64,000 nucleotides of DNA from Cucumis sativus (GCF_000004075.3 NC_026659.2:9325973-9389972); one strand, 5' to 3'. Shown: positions 34,042 to 47,130, numbered from the stretch's first letter. Translations and numbers: made by a program. Notes: generated by a model not told the origin, from the letters alone.

Positions 34042-35178
34042 TGATGCTAACAAAAGGAATATGAAGTATGGTGAGAGGAGAAAGGAACTGTGATTGACTT
34101 TTCAAGATAAACATACCATACACGAATAATAAAACCATTGGCTTAAAAGCCTATTATTTCATATTTAAACACATTTTTTGTTTTGATGTAAATGTAGATT
34201 CATGCTTTTGAATGTAGTTGATTATGAGCAATAAAAAACATCACAGTTTCTCTTTTTATGCTATGCGAGAATGGAATGTTATGTCACAATTTTTGTTTTA
34301 GTGTAGATTAAGTGTGTCTGTTTGCGGTGGAATTAGTGATTAATGGTTAATAATCTCACAAATAAAATTTATTTCGTTAATTCGAAAATATTTCGAAGGC
34401 ACCAATTATCTTTCTGAAGATTTTAATGATTTACTCTCGTCCACCTGACAATTGATAAACGAAAAGTTAATCTTAATTTGAATAAGTGTGTTGTATCGAT
34501 ACAATTATATATATATATATAGATATATTTTGTTTTGGGCAACTAAGGTTGCACCTAATCTTATAACTCCAATTTTTTTAACCAAATAAAAAAAGTATAT
34601 TTTAATTTTTTACAAAAAAATTATCACATACTAAATTTTTTAGTGAGGAATTATGCTATGTTTGTCAACCAACTGGTTGAGATACACTGGTGCGCCAAGT
34701 GAGTCCGTTTGCAATATTATCATCTCAAGAAACAAAAACTATATGTATTATGATTCTAAGTCCAACGAATTTACGTTGTCTCATATTCCTTATCGCTCGA
34801 TTTCTAGTACTTTATGAAAACAAATGAAGATATAGTTTCTATTTGATTCTTAGGAGTTCCAGAACGTTGCACTTTTAGTTTTTATATTTTGAGCTCGATT
34901 TAACTTTTAGTAATTTCCAAATTCATTGCTTTTGTTAAATATATTCACTTTTTTTTTTTTGCTGATGAGAACCAAGTGAGAGAGGTTGTATGAACTCAAG
35001 CTTTCAAAGATGCTAAAAAAGCGACATGAATTAATGAAGAACGAAGAGAGGAAGAGTCATTTTGGGATTGACTTTATGGTACTATATGAACATAAAGAAA
35101 TGTCAAATATTGGTGTGTCACGCAACCCCAAAATTTGGCTATACCATAATTCCAAAATTAAGTTATGGCATGTAATTC
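34042..35178. other. 3' flank of peptide gene 1 with about 795 bp extra segment
   Basis: 34042-34383 is the gene's 3' flank, shared by all copies. At TAATTC (34378-34383) an extra segment begins that is absent after the exon-2 copies at 39004 and 62829. It ends in a second TAATTC (35173-35178), after which the common flank resumes (AAAAGTTTGTACCTAA). It contains an (AT)n run at about 34507-34522 and a short frame (34986-35204) that I do not recognise. It is either an insertion with a 6-bp duplication, or the other copies deleted it between the TAATTC repeats. Confidence 0.6.
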
Positions 35179-35337
35179 AAAAGTTTGTACCTAAAAAATG
35201 CTAGGGTTTGGTTTATCCTATTATATGATCAATATCCATGCATGCATTTTATGTTGGATTTTTGTTATATATTCGTTCATTAATTTCTCTTTAGAAAATA
35301 AAACCACTAAAAAATTCTCGAAACCTACACGCCTATG

Positions 35338-36840
35338 ATCAGTTAAACATGAACCATATATGTGAAGTTTGTATAATATTGGTAACTGACCTTAGATCAT
35401 GATTAAACCTACAAAACAAACAAACATTGAAAAATAGAACACCAATAATCTCATGACAAAAATAAACAAAAAAAACCTGAAGTGAAATTAGTTTTGAAGA
35501 TCAATATCCAAATCCTTTGTTCCAGCTAGATTGACAACTACAGTGGCTAAAAGTATCTCGAGAATCTCAGCTTTTAGCCACTTAGTTGCCAATTTAGCTA
35601 GTAATTGTTTTGAAGAAGTCCCTTCATGTTGAGCTAACTACAAAGGAAGAATCTAGAAGTCACTATCAAGGAAGCATACATAAACATGTTGACAAGAATC
35701 TAAGGAACCATTTCTATAAAAGAAAAACTATGAGGGATGTTTTTCCTACAAAGAACCATCAATATATCACATAAACCATCAAAGAAAAAATTTCAATAAG
35801 CAAAACATTTAGGTCTTAAGTGTAAATAAAAGACAAGAAATATATGTGACCCGACGGCCGGTGCAGATGGAGATGGAGAATACTACGTGAAGGTTTGGTG
35901 GAGAGAAAGAGGGAGATGAAACGAGAAGGGAAGGGAGGAAAATTTTCAATAAGTTTATTTTAATAATTTTAATTATTGAAAAGAGGGAAATAAAAAATAT
36001 TTTATATTTTTATGCTTGACAAAATAAAAAGGTGTTTCTGATTCAAGTAAATATTAACTATACTTGACGTGAAAAAATGTCAAGTAAAAGTTTCGCTATA
36101 CTTGATACTAAAACACCGTCAAGTAAATTCTACACTATACTTGACGTGGAAAAAAACGTCAAATAAAAGCTAACGTAAAATAATTCAAAAAATTTCATGA
36201 AAATTTTGCTTTCGTCAAACTATGCTTAACGTTTTGTTTGCGTGAAGTAAAATTTTGTTATACTACTTAACGCGAATAAAACGTCAAATCAAATCTCTCT
36301 TGTACTTGATGCGAAAAAAACGTCAAGTAAAGTTAATGTAAAATACTTCAAAAAATTCCACTTTTTTGAAACTATACTTGACGGTTTTTTTTAAAATGCT
36401 CAATACTTGACATTTTTTTTTGTAAAACTAACTAGTGTCAAGTAAAATAGATTATGTCGTACTGAAATTTGAGATTCAATTTGTTAAAAAAAATTAAACT
36501 ATTTTGATTTTTTTAAATATAATTAATTGTAAAGTTTTGGGTGTCTACACCAAAAAAAAAAACTTTTGTGGTTTTCAATTCGTAGTTTTCTTTTAAATAT
36601 AATTTTATTTCTTTTGTCCATTATCTTAACTCTTAATAAACTTTTTTTTCGTCATTCTTTCTAATCTGAAATATTAAAATTGTTGAAAAATGAAGTATAA
36701 AAACAATAAAATATTAAAATACTAAAATATTTTTTTATTGTTTATAATGCAACCATATAAAAGAGTGAAAATTATTAGTTATAATAAAATGAAAAATGTA
36801 TACAAAATAACAAACGTTGAAAGGCTAAGATAATTTTTTG
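35338..36840. mobile_element. deletion-derivative of the TTGACG CACTA composite
   Basis: 35338-35850 repeats 28548-29060 (from GATCAGTTAAAC onward). 35850-35960 then matches 31735-31830, 35995-36440 carries another array of CTTGACG/GTCAAGT motifs with different spacers, and 36765-36840 matches 31903-31983. The block is thus a second, shortened version of 28548-31990, without the LTR piece and without the CBP60 exons. Duplicated at about 53228-54725. No gene. Confidence 0.6.
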
Positions 36841-37914
36841 GTCGCCGTGAAAAGAAAATGATATCAATGAAGACTTCAGAAATGAAATCAACAGGGAGGT
36901 TTGGTTTCAATTTTTTATCATGAAGAGAAGAGCTAAAATATGTTGTGCCTCAAGATGTTGAAATAGAGAACAGGAGGGTTGTTGAGCTAGTAAGCCAAAA
37001 TCTTGAAATGAGTATGTTGCAAGATATCTGATAATCATCGTCGTTGTTCATAAAATGGATTAGTAGGAGTTTTCCTATTTTTATCAAAGATCATTTGGGG
37101 ACGGTCTCCCCTTATTTAATATATAAGGCGAAACTGGCTTTCTCTATTGAAGACCAAGTATCATCCATCTAAGTAAGACTGCGTTGCAAAGCACAAGACG
37201 CTTGTCATCATTATTTGCAAGAGAGAGATAATCTCAAAGAAGATTCCCTCGCTTTAGAGACTATAAGAGCCTTTAAAGTTCATCATTTATGAAGAGTTTG
37301 AAGCTTAAGGAAGGACTTTAAGATCAAGATCTAAGTTACATGATCGCTACCTTTTATTGATCTACTTATTACCATCGGTCTCAATGACTAAAAATGATGT
37401 TTTATTTGGTAAATAATCACTCCACAGAGATTTTCAAGGCAAATTAGCAGCTAGGTTACAACTCAAGATTACGATGCCTAGTTATCAATTTTTGTGGAAA
37501 AGTAAACCACCTATTTTGTATGACTCGTTTTCTTTTTTTGAAAAGAATCTAGAGAATGTTTGAAAAGAAAAGAAAACTATTAAAATAACCATGTCTTAGT
37601 AAGCATATACATGCATACAAGCATTTTTTAATGACATTTATCAATTTGATTTTAGTTGTGATGACGCTTGTTTTATCCCTGGTCTCCAGTTTATTTATTC
37701 TTGTCATGAGGTGCTTGTTTTATCCCTGGCCCTTGACACCGTGTTGTTGTGGTGGCATTCGTTTTATCTCTGCCTCCAGCTTATTTATGAGATGCTTGTC
37801 TTATCCATGGTCCTTAACGTTGATAATTTATATAAAATATCTTAGTTTGATGAGTCAGTGGCTACACCTTCGTCCACCTTCTAATTCTACAAGGATGTAC
37901 GAAGGGGGGCATAC
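36841..37914 (+). other. probable gypsy internal 3' region before an LTR (unit 1)
   Basis: No recognised protein. Near the end come a single copy of a GCTTGTTTTATCCCTGGCCC unit (37712 on) and GTACGAAGGGGGG (polypurine-tract-like, 37898-37910). The LTR start TGTAGCCACC follows at 37915. Inferred to be the region between pol and the 3' LTR of a gypsy element. In unit 2 (54726-56177) the repeat is expanded. Confidence 0.5.
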
Positions 37915-38530
37915 TGTAGCCACCTATTTTTATCCTACACATATATATCTTTTTTTAATACTAATATTAGTAATAATTGCTAAATTATTTATTTATTTAT
38001 TTACTTTAAAAAAGGTAAAAAATAATAATAATACATAATATCTTATAATATTTCATTTTTATCATTTTAAGAAACAAAATTAAATCAATTTATTTTTAAA
38101 AAAAAATCTTTTAATATCATATTTGTTCTATTTTAGAAAAAAAAGAAATGAATTTGTTTGAAATAAAATCTTATAATATCAATTTTGACTTACTTAAATC
38201 ATTTTAGGAAAAAAGAAAATCAATTTTAAATAACGGTATTTTAATATTCATTTGATGTATTAATTTATTTTTTACAAAATCTCAAAATATCTCATTTAAT
38301 TTATTTTAGGAAAATGAAAATTTGTTTTATTAATATAATATTAAATTTCGATTTTATTTTTATTATTTTTTCCTAATTTGTGGTACACTCCGGGTTTATA
38401 AATAGGGACCATTGTCGTTTGAAAAAAAGGGAGAGGAGAGGAGTTTCTTAAACAAAGAATTCTTTAGAGGAGAATTTCTTACAAAAATTCTTTGGAGAAA
38501 GTTTCTTAGAGAAATCTTTTTAAAAAGAGT
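37915..38530 (+). mobile_element. truncated gypsy 3' LTR fused to peptide-gene intron
   Basis: TGTAGCCACCTATTTTTATC onward matches the first about 600 bp of the LTRs at 20654 and 56178, including TTTATAAATAGGG (about 38396). At about 38530 ('gtgcttagagatatt') it changes without spacer into the intron of the peptide gene (compare 33560 'gagatattctgctcgac'). Confidence 0.7.
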
Positions 38531-39516
38531 GCTTAGAGATATTATGCTCGACTCTTTGATTGACACTATCCTTTCTTTTTTATATAAAAAAAAAGAGCTT
38601 TTAGGTTTATTGGTGTTAATTTTGATATTTCTTTTGTATTTTACGCACTAATAGTAATGTTGGCAAACATTTTCATAATGAGGATAATTCGTTGGGAAAG
38701 ACATTGTTTGCTTACATGCATTGAGCATGAAATGTCATTAGAGGTTATCCTAGTCATGACTAACATTCAATTAGAGTAGTATTCATATACAAACTTCTTA
38801 TCTAGATCAAAACTCACAATCATTGAGAGTTTAGTAGCAGTATTCATATATATACTAAAATTTGGTTGCTTACTTTAATAATTTTCTCTAGTTTAATGGT
38901 TGATTATCCTTCTTTTAATTGTTCTTTTTTTCTTTATGAAATTGGCAGACCTGGAAAAATCAGAGAGTTGTTATAAAGGATGTTATCAAACTTGCATGAA
39001 GTAGTGATGCTAACAAAAGGAATATGAAGTATGGTGAGAGGAGAAAAGAACCGTGATTGACTTTTCAAGATAAAAATACCATATACGAATAAGAAAACCA
39101 TTGGCTTAAAAGCCTATTATTTCATTTTTAAACACATTTTTTGTTTTAATGTAAATGTAGATTCATGCTTTTGAATGTAGTTGATCATGAGCAATAAAAA
39201 AAACATCATTGTTTCTCTTTTATGCTATTCGAGAATAAAATGTTTTGTCACAATTTTTGTTTTAGTGTAGATTAAGTGTGTCTGTTTGCGGTGGAATTAG
39301 TGATTAATGGTTAATAATCTCACAAATAAATTTTATTTCGTTAATTCAAAAGTTTGTACCTAATAGTGTAAAATGCTAGGGTTTGGTTTATCGTATTATA
39401 TGATCAATAATATCCATGCATGCATTTTATGTTGGATTTTTGTTATATATTCGTTCACTAATTTCTCTTTTGAAAATAAAACCATAAAATAATTCTCGAA
39501 ACCTACACGCCTAAGA
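38531..39516 (+). pseudogene. peptide gene copy 4: partial intron plus solo exon 2 and 3' flank
   Basis: Intron sequence from 'gagatattatgctcgac' runs to acceptor TTGGCAG, then exon 2 at 38949-39004, identical in coding content to the other copies (C-x3-C-x3-C, TAG). The 3' flank follows to about 39515. Exon 1, signal peptide and promoter are missing, so it is a broken gene unless joined to another exon. Intron details (TTACGCACTAATAGTAATG, ATCCTAGTCATGACTAAC) are shared with copy 3 at 62400-62830 rather than with copies 1 and 2. Confidence 0.75.
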
Positions 39517-40038
39517 TCAGTTAAACCTATCCCTCATAAGAAAAGCAGCACACTGAACCCTATGCTCCTCTAGACACCTCATGTAATTAAATATGGTGTC
39601 CACAGAGGACAACCACAACTCAGCTTTGTTGGGATCCTCTAGTGACCCATCAAACGTCTGAGGGTCATATTTCCTAAAGTCTCTCAAGTGTTTCGCCTCG
39701 ACAGAAAGCTGGTTCGGTAGTATCTGTGGCTGTTGTGCAACCAATCCCTATGCAGGAGGGGCTGCTGGTGCAGGTGGAGCTGCTGGTACAGGGGAACCAC
39801 TGGTGCAAATGGAACTACTGGTGTAGGCGGAACTACGGGTGCCTGCGGGTTCTAAGCTATAGCAGTCATAAGCTCCGTGAAAAGGCTCCATGTGAGTAAA
39901 TAGTGCAGCCAACTCGGTGTGAGTCACTGGTGCAGTAGGAATTTACTGTTCAGCTTGACCCTCAACAGGTTGATTACGAACTGCTCCTCTACCCCGGCCT
40001 CCACGACCTCCTCTACGAACACCTTTCTTTGGCGGCAT
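39517..40038 (-). pseudogene. gypsy Gag fragment (truncated, in-frame stop)
   Basis: Starts at ATG 40038 with MPPKKGVRRGGRGGRGRG, typical of plant gypsy Gag N-termini. A TAA stop lies near 39945 (after QAEQ), then HTELAALFTHMEPF and a Thr/Ser/Cys-rich low-complexity part. The conserved EAKHLRDFRKYDPQTFDGSL and DPNKAELWLSSVDTIFNYMR blocks of the retrotransposon gag domain follow. It is cut off at MRDR, where it meets GATCAGTTAAAC. The rest of gag and all of pol are missing. An almost identical piece, cut at the same point, lies at 63339-63860. Confidence 0.85.
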
Positions 40039-40245
40039 AATTCCTATTATCCACCAACAACTCTCTTTTAATAGTCTTAATCATAAGGTACATCATACAG
40101 TCTAGTTTAACTTAGGCAAAGTCATGCAAATAAACAATACATATAAGCATAAAGCATACCTGACGAGAGGCGAAGAGTCGCATTAGCCATAGGGACACAA
40201 AACACAGACTTACATCGTAAGTCAGTCTATAGAACCTAAAACTTA

Positions 40246-40259
40246 GGCTCTGATACCAA
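40246..40259 (-). other. gypsy primer-binding site
   Basis: Minus-strand TTGGTATCAGAGC lies between the LTR edge (40261) and the Gag leader, complementary to initiator tRNA-Met. Confidence 0.8.
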
Positions 40260-40260
40260 C

Positions 40261-41894
40261 TGTAACGACCCAACTTTTCTAACTAAGTCAAAGTCGTTAA
40301 ATTAACACAAAGACTTGAGTTTACACAAAGTACCAAATTCAATTAAATTTAAAAACTCAAGAAAACAAAATTTGTGTTTGGGCCCTGTTTAAAATAACCA
40401 AAACTTTCAAGAAAAAAAAACTTATGATTTTCTGATTTTTGGATACAGTTAAACCTCAAATTTTCTACACAGTCTCAAGTACGAAAACAAAACAAAAACA
40501 TAAATCATCAAGCGGAAGCGAATTTAAAATGTCCCCTATGGCGATCACGCTTCCTTCCGGCCACTCGTCGGTTTGCCACCTTTGTTACCTTTGCCCGAAA
40601 AGTTAAACATAAAAGGGTGAGTATAAACATACTCAGTAAGAGACCAACTATTGGTCCCGTTAGGGGAAAAATAAACTGTTAACTTCCTATCGGGGTACCT
40701 TGCACAGTCACAGTCTTGTGATCCCGTAGGATACACATAATCAGTCTAACGCCTCGAGGGACGTACATATCAGTCTAGTGTTCTGTAAAAAAACACATAT
40801 CAGTCTAGTGCTTCCGAAGAATGCACAACAGGTGGTGATCCCGTAGGACACCTGCAAGGTACACTACCCTATAGATAAAGTTAACAATGTCCCCTCAGTC
40901 ACAATCTAACATTTTTAATCAATCAATCAAATTCTTGCAGTTCAAGTTACCACTATTTAATTCTCTGAGTTCAACACGTTTACAGTCAATTTATGCAATC
41001 CAACACCTAGTCAACATTATTATAACGATTCTTCAATGAATAAATTTACACCCAAGCATCGCTCTTCTTACTTCAGTCAATTCAGATTAGTTCATCAATT
41101 ATAGGACATTACCTATGCCCTAACATAACAACCAACAAACCATAACTTAATCAATTCTATCGTCATAACCAACCAAGTATACGTATCAATCAGTTCATTT
41201 AAGTTCAACAAAATTTCGTACAGCTAGACAGGCAATTAAATATAAGATTTTCATATCAGTCAGTCCATCCCAGTTTAGCGGGGTCCATGCAGAAAATACA
41301 TCTCAATTTCATCGTTGAGTCCAATAGTAGGAATCCTTACCTTGATTTTATGCAAAATCCTTGATCAAACTAATTCCAACAATCAAATCCTAAACATAAA
41401 TAAATAGAATGTTAGCATCTTCAAATAATCTATCCAACTCAACCAAAAGTGAGTTGTCACTTACCACCTCAAATGGGGAGACAAATCCAACTCAACCTAT
41501 TACAACCCAAGTATCCGCTCACTAACCTCAATTAGTACCTTAAGGATGAAGTGTTTCTCCAAGCAATTAGATCCAACAATATAATTTATCAATAGCCAAG
41601 AAAAAATTAAATCCCCAATTCATCCTTACCAACAACAATTTTGGCAACACACGACAAGGTAAAAGTTGCAGCAGTGTACGAATAAAAAAATCACACAAGC
41701 TGTAGAACCGATCCGGCGACTTCACGAATTGGGACGAACGACGACAGAGGGTCACGACAATTCGGGATGACTCGCGGCAGTACGGAACGAGGAGAAGAGA
41801 TCAGACGACATGAACAGTCGGCAACCTTGCAGATGGAGTTTGGGCGTTCGGCCGGTTTCGACTTCAACGGGAGAGGACAGTTTGTGGGTTTTTA
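40261..41894 (-). mobile_element. gypsy 5' LTR, truncated at the CACTA junction
   Basis: The minus-strand LTR ends GTCGTTACA at 40261, next to the PBS. The LTR landmarks GAGTATAAACATACTCAGTA, GGTCCCGTTAGG and a GC-rich leader are present (40615-41870). At about 41895 the sequence switches abruptly to CACTA transposase (GTGTACCTCACATTCTTCG), so the LTR's outer end is lost. Same LTR class as 8120-9651 and the solo LTR at 9652. Confidence 0.7.
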
Positions 41895-41973
41895 GTGTAC
41901 CTCACATTCTTCGTAGGACTGAACGTATTGCAATTGGAAGCAGTTGCTGCATGAAAACATGACAGTCGTGCGA

Positions 41974-43861
41974 CTAAAGGCTGGTCAGTTTTAAGTCATC
42001 CAAAGAGACACGACTTCTAATATTTGCTGAATAACCTTCTGGAACTTTAATTTCTGACAAAGTCTTGCAAAACCGATACTTCTCTTCTTTTGACAGTGTA
42101 TAACATGCCGCAGGGATATAAATTCTATTACCAGTAAACGTTGGTGCCAATTCTGGTCTAATTTTCATTTCAACCAAGTCAAGTCTAGTATTCATCCCAT
42201 CCTTACTTGTTCCTGGTATATCAAGTAAGGTGCCCACTATGTTCATGCATACATTTTTTTCAATATGCATTATGTCTAAACAGTGTCGAACATGCAAGTG
42301 TTTCCAATATGGTAGTTGAAAAAAACAGGTCTTCTTTTCCAATAGTCATTGCACCTTCATTATGCACGGTCTTCCCACACTTCTTCCCATGAAAATATCA
42401 TGTCTTTCATCTTAAGGTACATGGCCTCCCGACAAGGGTTGTGGAGGAATTCCATGCTCTTGCTTCCCATTAAATTTTTTTTTTTTTGTAATCTGTATGG
42501 ATGATGTCTTGGCAAATACTTCATGTGTCCCATGTATGACATTTTTTTTCCATGTTGCAATCTTATTGAAGTAGTCTCCTCTCCACATATTGGACAAGCC
42601 TTATATCCTTTCACACTAACACCGCATAGATTACCGTATGCTGGAAAATCGTTGATGGTCCACAATAAGACAGCTTGCAGTGTGAAATATTCTTCCTTAT
42701 ATGCATCGAAACAACGAACTCCATTCGTCCACAACATTTGTAAATCATCAATTAAAGGTGCTAAGTACGTATTGATATCGTATCCCGGTTGCTTTGGACC
42801 TGATATTAACATTGTCAACATCAAATGTTTTCTTCTCATACACAGCCATGGTGGAAGGTTGTATATTGTAGTGATGATGGGCCAACAACTGTACATCGTC
42901 GACATATCTCCAAATGGGTTAATTCCATCAGTAGACAAACCCAAACGGAGATTTCTCGTTCTGACCCAAAGGTTGGCCACATGTGGTCTATCAACCTCCA
43001 TGATGGAGTGTCAGCCGGGTGTCTCAAAATACCATCAACTTGTCTATCTATCGCATGCCAACGCAAGTTCTTAGCATTTTCAGATCTCTTGAACATTCTT
43101 ATAAATCTTGGAATTATTGGAAAGTACCACATCTGCTTAGCAACCACACCACTTTTTTCCTTTTTTGAGTTCTTAGCGATCTTCCACTTGACAAACCACA
43201 CTTAGGGCACTTGGTCAACTTTTCATATTCTTTTCTGTACAAGCAACAATCATTAGGGCATGCATCAATTTTTTGGTAACTCAGTCCTAGGGCACCAAGT
43301 GTTTTCTTCGCTTCGTACAAAGAACATGGAATTTCATTGTTATCAGGTAATAGATCACTTATTATGGACAACAATTCAGAGAAGCTAGTATTCGTCCAAC
43401 CATACCTAACCTTCAGGTTATACAATCTCACGAGGGCTGATAACTTTGTGAATTTCTTACATCCTGGGTATAAGGGTTTCTTCGCGTCATCAAACATAGT
43501 GTCGAAGGTATTTGATGCATTACAAGATTGTTCTTGAACAGATTGAACCATATTAATTGTATTAAATAAATCGTCGTTTTCATCAGTTTCATCCACTGTA
43601 TTTTCCATCGTGTTGGTAACGTTATCTGAGTTCAATTCTTCACCATGCAGAACCATACCTTGTAACTCTTATCAATTCCATTGGCATACAAATGATACCG
43701 AACTGTTGAGACATCCTTAAGTAAACGATTGCCGCAATTCAAACATGACATCTAATTGAATTAAGACCTTTGGCATGACTCAACCCAAATTTAATGAACC
43801 TTTCGACTCCTAAATCATATTCTCTTGACATCCTATTTTGGGTCATCCATGACTTGTCCAT
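41974..43861 (-). pseudogene. CACTA TNP2-type transposase, N-terminal and catalytic part
   Basis: Minus strand from ATG 43861. The transposase-associated domain is MDKSWMTQNRMSREYDLGVE, RFIKFGLSHAKGL. Then come DDAKKPLYPGCKKFTKLSAL, LYNLKVRYGWT and CSLYEAKKTLGALGLSYQKI with the CPNDCCLYR / CPKCG zinc-ribbon region. The Transposase_21 catalytic core follows (LRLGLSTDGINPFGDMS, YNLPPWLC, LISGPKQPGYDINTYLAPLI, WTINDFPAYGN, CPICGEET), and then FFQLPYWKHLHVRHCLDIMH, NTRLDLVEMKIRPELAP. The conserved aspartates of STDGINPFG and GYDI are present. At least four frame changes (near 43720, 43160, 42880, 42350) and loss of everything after DLKLTSL make it non-functional. Confidence 0.9.
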
Positions 43862-45430
43862 TGTGTAGAGGTCTAAGTTGGCCTCGAAATAAACCTGATT
43901 ACAAAAGAGATTATGGGCAACAACTTTTAAAACTCAAACTTTCAAACGGTAGATAATCCTCAAAGTACTTAATAATTTATTTCATACCATTTAGGAATTT
44001 TCTAGCTGTATTTGAAACGATTGTGGTAGGAAAAAGCGTCACACATAGACACACAAAAGTATATTTTCCAAAATAGATAATCAACATCAAAATTATATAT
44101 ACTAAAGAAAATATTGTAACTATATATACGAAGAAATATCGTAATCAACATCAAACTTAGTCCTAACAGCTGGTTTTTAGCTTAGTCTTAAAAGTATACT
44201 AAAGAATACTTCATAACTCCAATGATCCTCTAAATTTCAAAACCAAATACATGAGCGGTATTGTTCAGCTTTCAATCCACCCATAATTTCTCACATCTAT
44301 ATATCAGAGTTCATCAAATTCTTATCTAAATATGATGCTGATTTTTCTCCTTCTAATGAAAGATCAAACTTTTGAATTTATAACAAAAATGTGCTATATG
44401 AAAAGAAATGCCCAAAATCAAATGTTCCTCGTAAACAATCATTGAGAAAGAAACATTATACTTAAGATTTAGAGAAACAAATCCACCTATTAACACTCAA
44501 ATACCATGAAACATTCTCCTAAGACTTGAGTCAATTCAGACCTCCCCTATTGGATTTTGTCGACTTTGACAGTTTTAAAGACTTTGGTCGCTATTAAACG
44601 AACCACTCGAATGCATGATGAAAACTAATGAAATTTGTTACATTAATTTGAAAGGTTGTCTCATTACCACTTAGTGATGGAACCATCTTGAAGGAAACTT
44701 CTCCCCCCCAATTAGCATAAAACTTTGTTATTTCAAGTTTTACACTCAATTGAAGGACAATTTCCTTTACAGACATGATGAATGATGAAGGGAATTAGTT
44801 GACAATTAATTATAACAATAGTTTGTCTTTAGTTAGTTGATTAGGTAGGTTTGTATAAGTAGTTTGGTTTACATTGTACAAGTAATTAGACCAATTTTAG
44901 ATTGTACCACAGTACACTGCCAGAAATTAAAATTGAAGAGAAATCAACAATTAGAAAACAGAAATTGGGCATAACTCAAACTCACAAAATAATCTCATGT
45001 AGTTGCAAGAACGAATTAAGGTCATATAATGAAATTCAACGATTAATGACTGAAATTGGGAAAAACTGAAACTCACAAAACAATCCATGGAGACAAAGAA
45101 GAACTTCATAGAGAGAGGAGAGAAGAGATAAGGAAGAGAAGCTTACCGGCAGGGGTGACGACCGACGTCCACAATTTGAAGCTTCAGGTTGATTGCAGAG
45201 GTTTGGAGAAGACGGGGTGGTGGCGACGGGTGGTGGTGGCGAGGAGGAGGAGATTTGGACGGACGGGCAGGAGGGGGTGGTGGTGACGAGACTTAAGATG
45301 GCCGGAATGGGGAGAAACGCGGACGGAAGGAATGGGGAAATTTAGGAGAGAACGAGCGCGGATGGGAGGAAGAAATTGGGGAAAAATTTTGGGGAAAATT
45401 AGAAGGGGAAATTGTGTTTTTTTAAAAATA
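43862..45430. other. 5' region of the CACTA copy
   Basis: 43862-44397 has no recognised coding sequence and is absent from the unit-1 copy because of the deletion. 44398-45430 is collinear with 26512-27540, including the GGTGGTGGCGAGGAGGAGG-rich leader patch. Subterminal TGACA/CTGTC motifs follow to 45642. Confidence 0.5.
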
Positions 45431-45642
45431 CAAATATGTAATTTTAATTTTTTAAATATAAAATAATAAATTTTTTAATGGTAACATTCTATGACATTAA
45501 ATAACTGTCGCGAAAAGTGTTTTTCAAAAAATTCTGTCTTTTCCCGCCAAAGACGCGAATTTTCTTTTTGTGATAGTTTTTTATTTTCCCATTCATTTTG
45601 TGAGATATATAACTGTCATAGTAGACAAATTTTCTTCTAGTG

Positions 45643-47130
45643 ATTATAGTTCATTTGACAACTCTACCCATGTTTTAAGTTGTAATCGTGACTTTTATCT
45701 ATGTGACTTTTAATGGGCAATACTACAATCGAAAACATCATCATCGATTATACAGGCCCAAAGGCAAACAAAGTGCTTACCTTCTGAAAAACCTTCTTTT
45801 TATAGCGATACCCCTGAGAAAGTAAACAAATGAGTAACTTTTATGAGCATGATTTCACAGGAAGAACAAGTGGGAGGTAAAAAACCCAATTTTACATTGT
45901 GATACTAGTTGGGTTGAAGTTACCAGAAGGAACTGACATCATTGATATTAGATGCAGTTTCAAAAAATGGTCATAATGTTAACCATGCATTGACATGAAC
46001 AAAAAACAAAATCCTGAATTTCAACGACTTTGAGAATTAGTCGTTATGTTATCCATATTGTAACAATATATCAAAGCTATGAAGTTAAGAGCGTAGAAAG
46101 CACCTTTGAGTAGTACTCAATTATGACCATTTTTATAATCCTTGTCCCTGAATGCAATATCCCCAAACTTTTTCATGTTTAGCTAGTTCCTACAAGATAA
46201 ATTGTTTCACGTTATACAAATGTTATAATTCAACCTAAAAATCATAAAGAAGATAGGATGCATGAATGAAAATATTTGGCATGATGTGCCAGCAAAATTA
46301 TAGTTACTTACTATGGAGTCAAACGAAAGATATTCTTCAGGAGTCACCACCATGGTAGAATACACAATCACAAATGATAGCAAACACCTGTCACCAAGAA
46401 ATAAAGAAAAAAGAAAATAATATTTTGCTTAAGATCAGTTAAACATATGAACCATATATGTTAAGTTTGTATAATATTGGCAACTGACCTTAGATCATGA
46501 TTAAACCTACAAAACAGACAAACATTGAAAAATAGAACACCAATAATCTCATGACAAATAAACAATAAAAAACCTGAAGTGAAATTAGTTTTGAAAATAT
46601 ATATATCCAAATCCTTTGTTCCAGCTAGATTGACAACTACAGTAGCTAAAAGTATCTCGAGAATCTCAGCTTTTAGCCACTCTAGTTGCATCTAGCTAGT
46701 AATTGTTTTGAAGAAATCCCTTCCTGTTGAGCTAACTACAAAGGAAGAATCTAGAAGTCACTATCAAGGAAGCATACATAAACATGTTGACAAGAATCTA
46801 AGGAACCATTCCTATAAAAGTAAAACTATGAGGGTGATGTTTTTCCTACAAAGAACCATCAATATATCACAAAAACCATCAAAGAAAAAAATTCAATAAG
46901 CAAAACATTTAGGTCTTAAGTGTAAATAAAAGACAAGAAATATATAGAATTTTGAAAATGGAAAACAATTAGGGAAAATTGTAAATAAACTAAGGTAAAA
47001 GCTTAAATTTGTATCTCTTTAGATAACTTCTTGAAACTGCAAATTCTGAAGTTAGTCTCGCGACCACGTCATGATCACATAGTGTTTATATTTATTATCA
47101 ATTTGAAAATTTATATTCTCAATTTGAAAT
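45643..47130 (-). other. BSK-like fragment region, unit 2
   Basis: Second copy of 27755-29242, with the two BSK-like exons at about 46312-46386 (YSTMVVTPEEYL) and 46103-46188 (KKFGDIAFRDKDYK then a frame slip). Same splice signals and the same frame break as unit 1, so the damage predates the duplication. Confidence 0.45.

Larger units (their letters stand above)
41898..45642 (-). mobile_element. CACTA element, left-truncated copy with N-terminal transposase
   Basis: Same family as 23708-27754; the right end (CACTAGAAGAAAATTTGTC inverted) is at 45642. The left end, with the transposase C-terminal domains, is missing: homology begins at the position equal to 25888. It retains the catalytic part deleted from the 23708 copy, so the two copies are complementary halves. 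Confidence 0.85.

Noticed and set aside
34986..35204. 72-codon frame in the TAATTC-bounded segment
   Set aside because: Kept in unit 2 with a changed C-terminus, but the units are near identical so conservation is uninformative; no signal peptide, domain or cysteine pattern.
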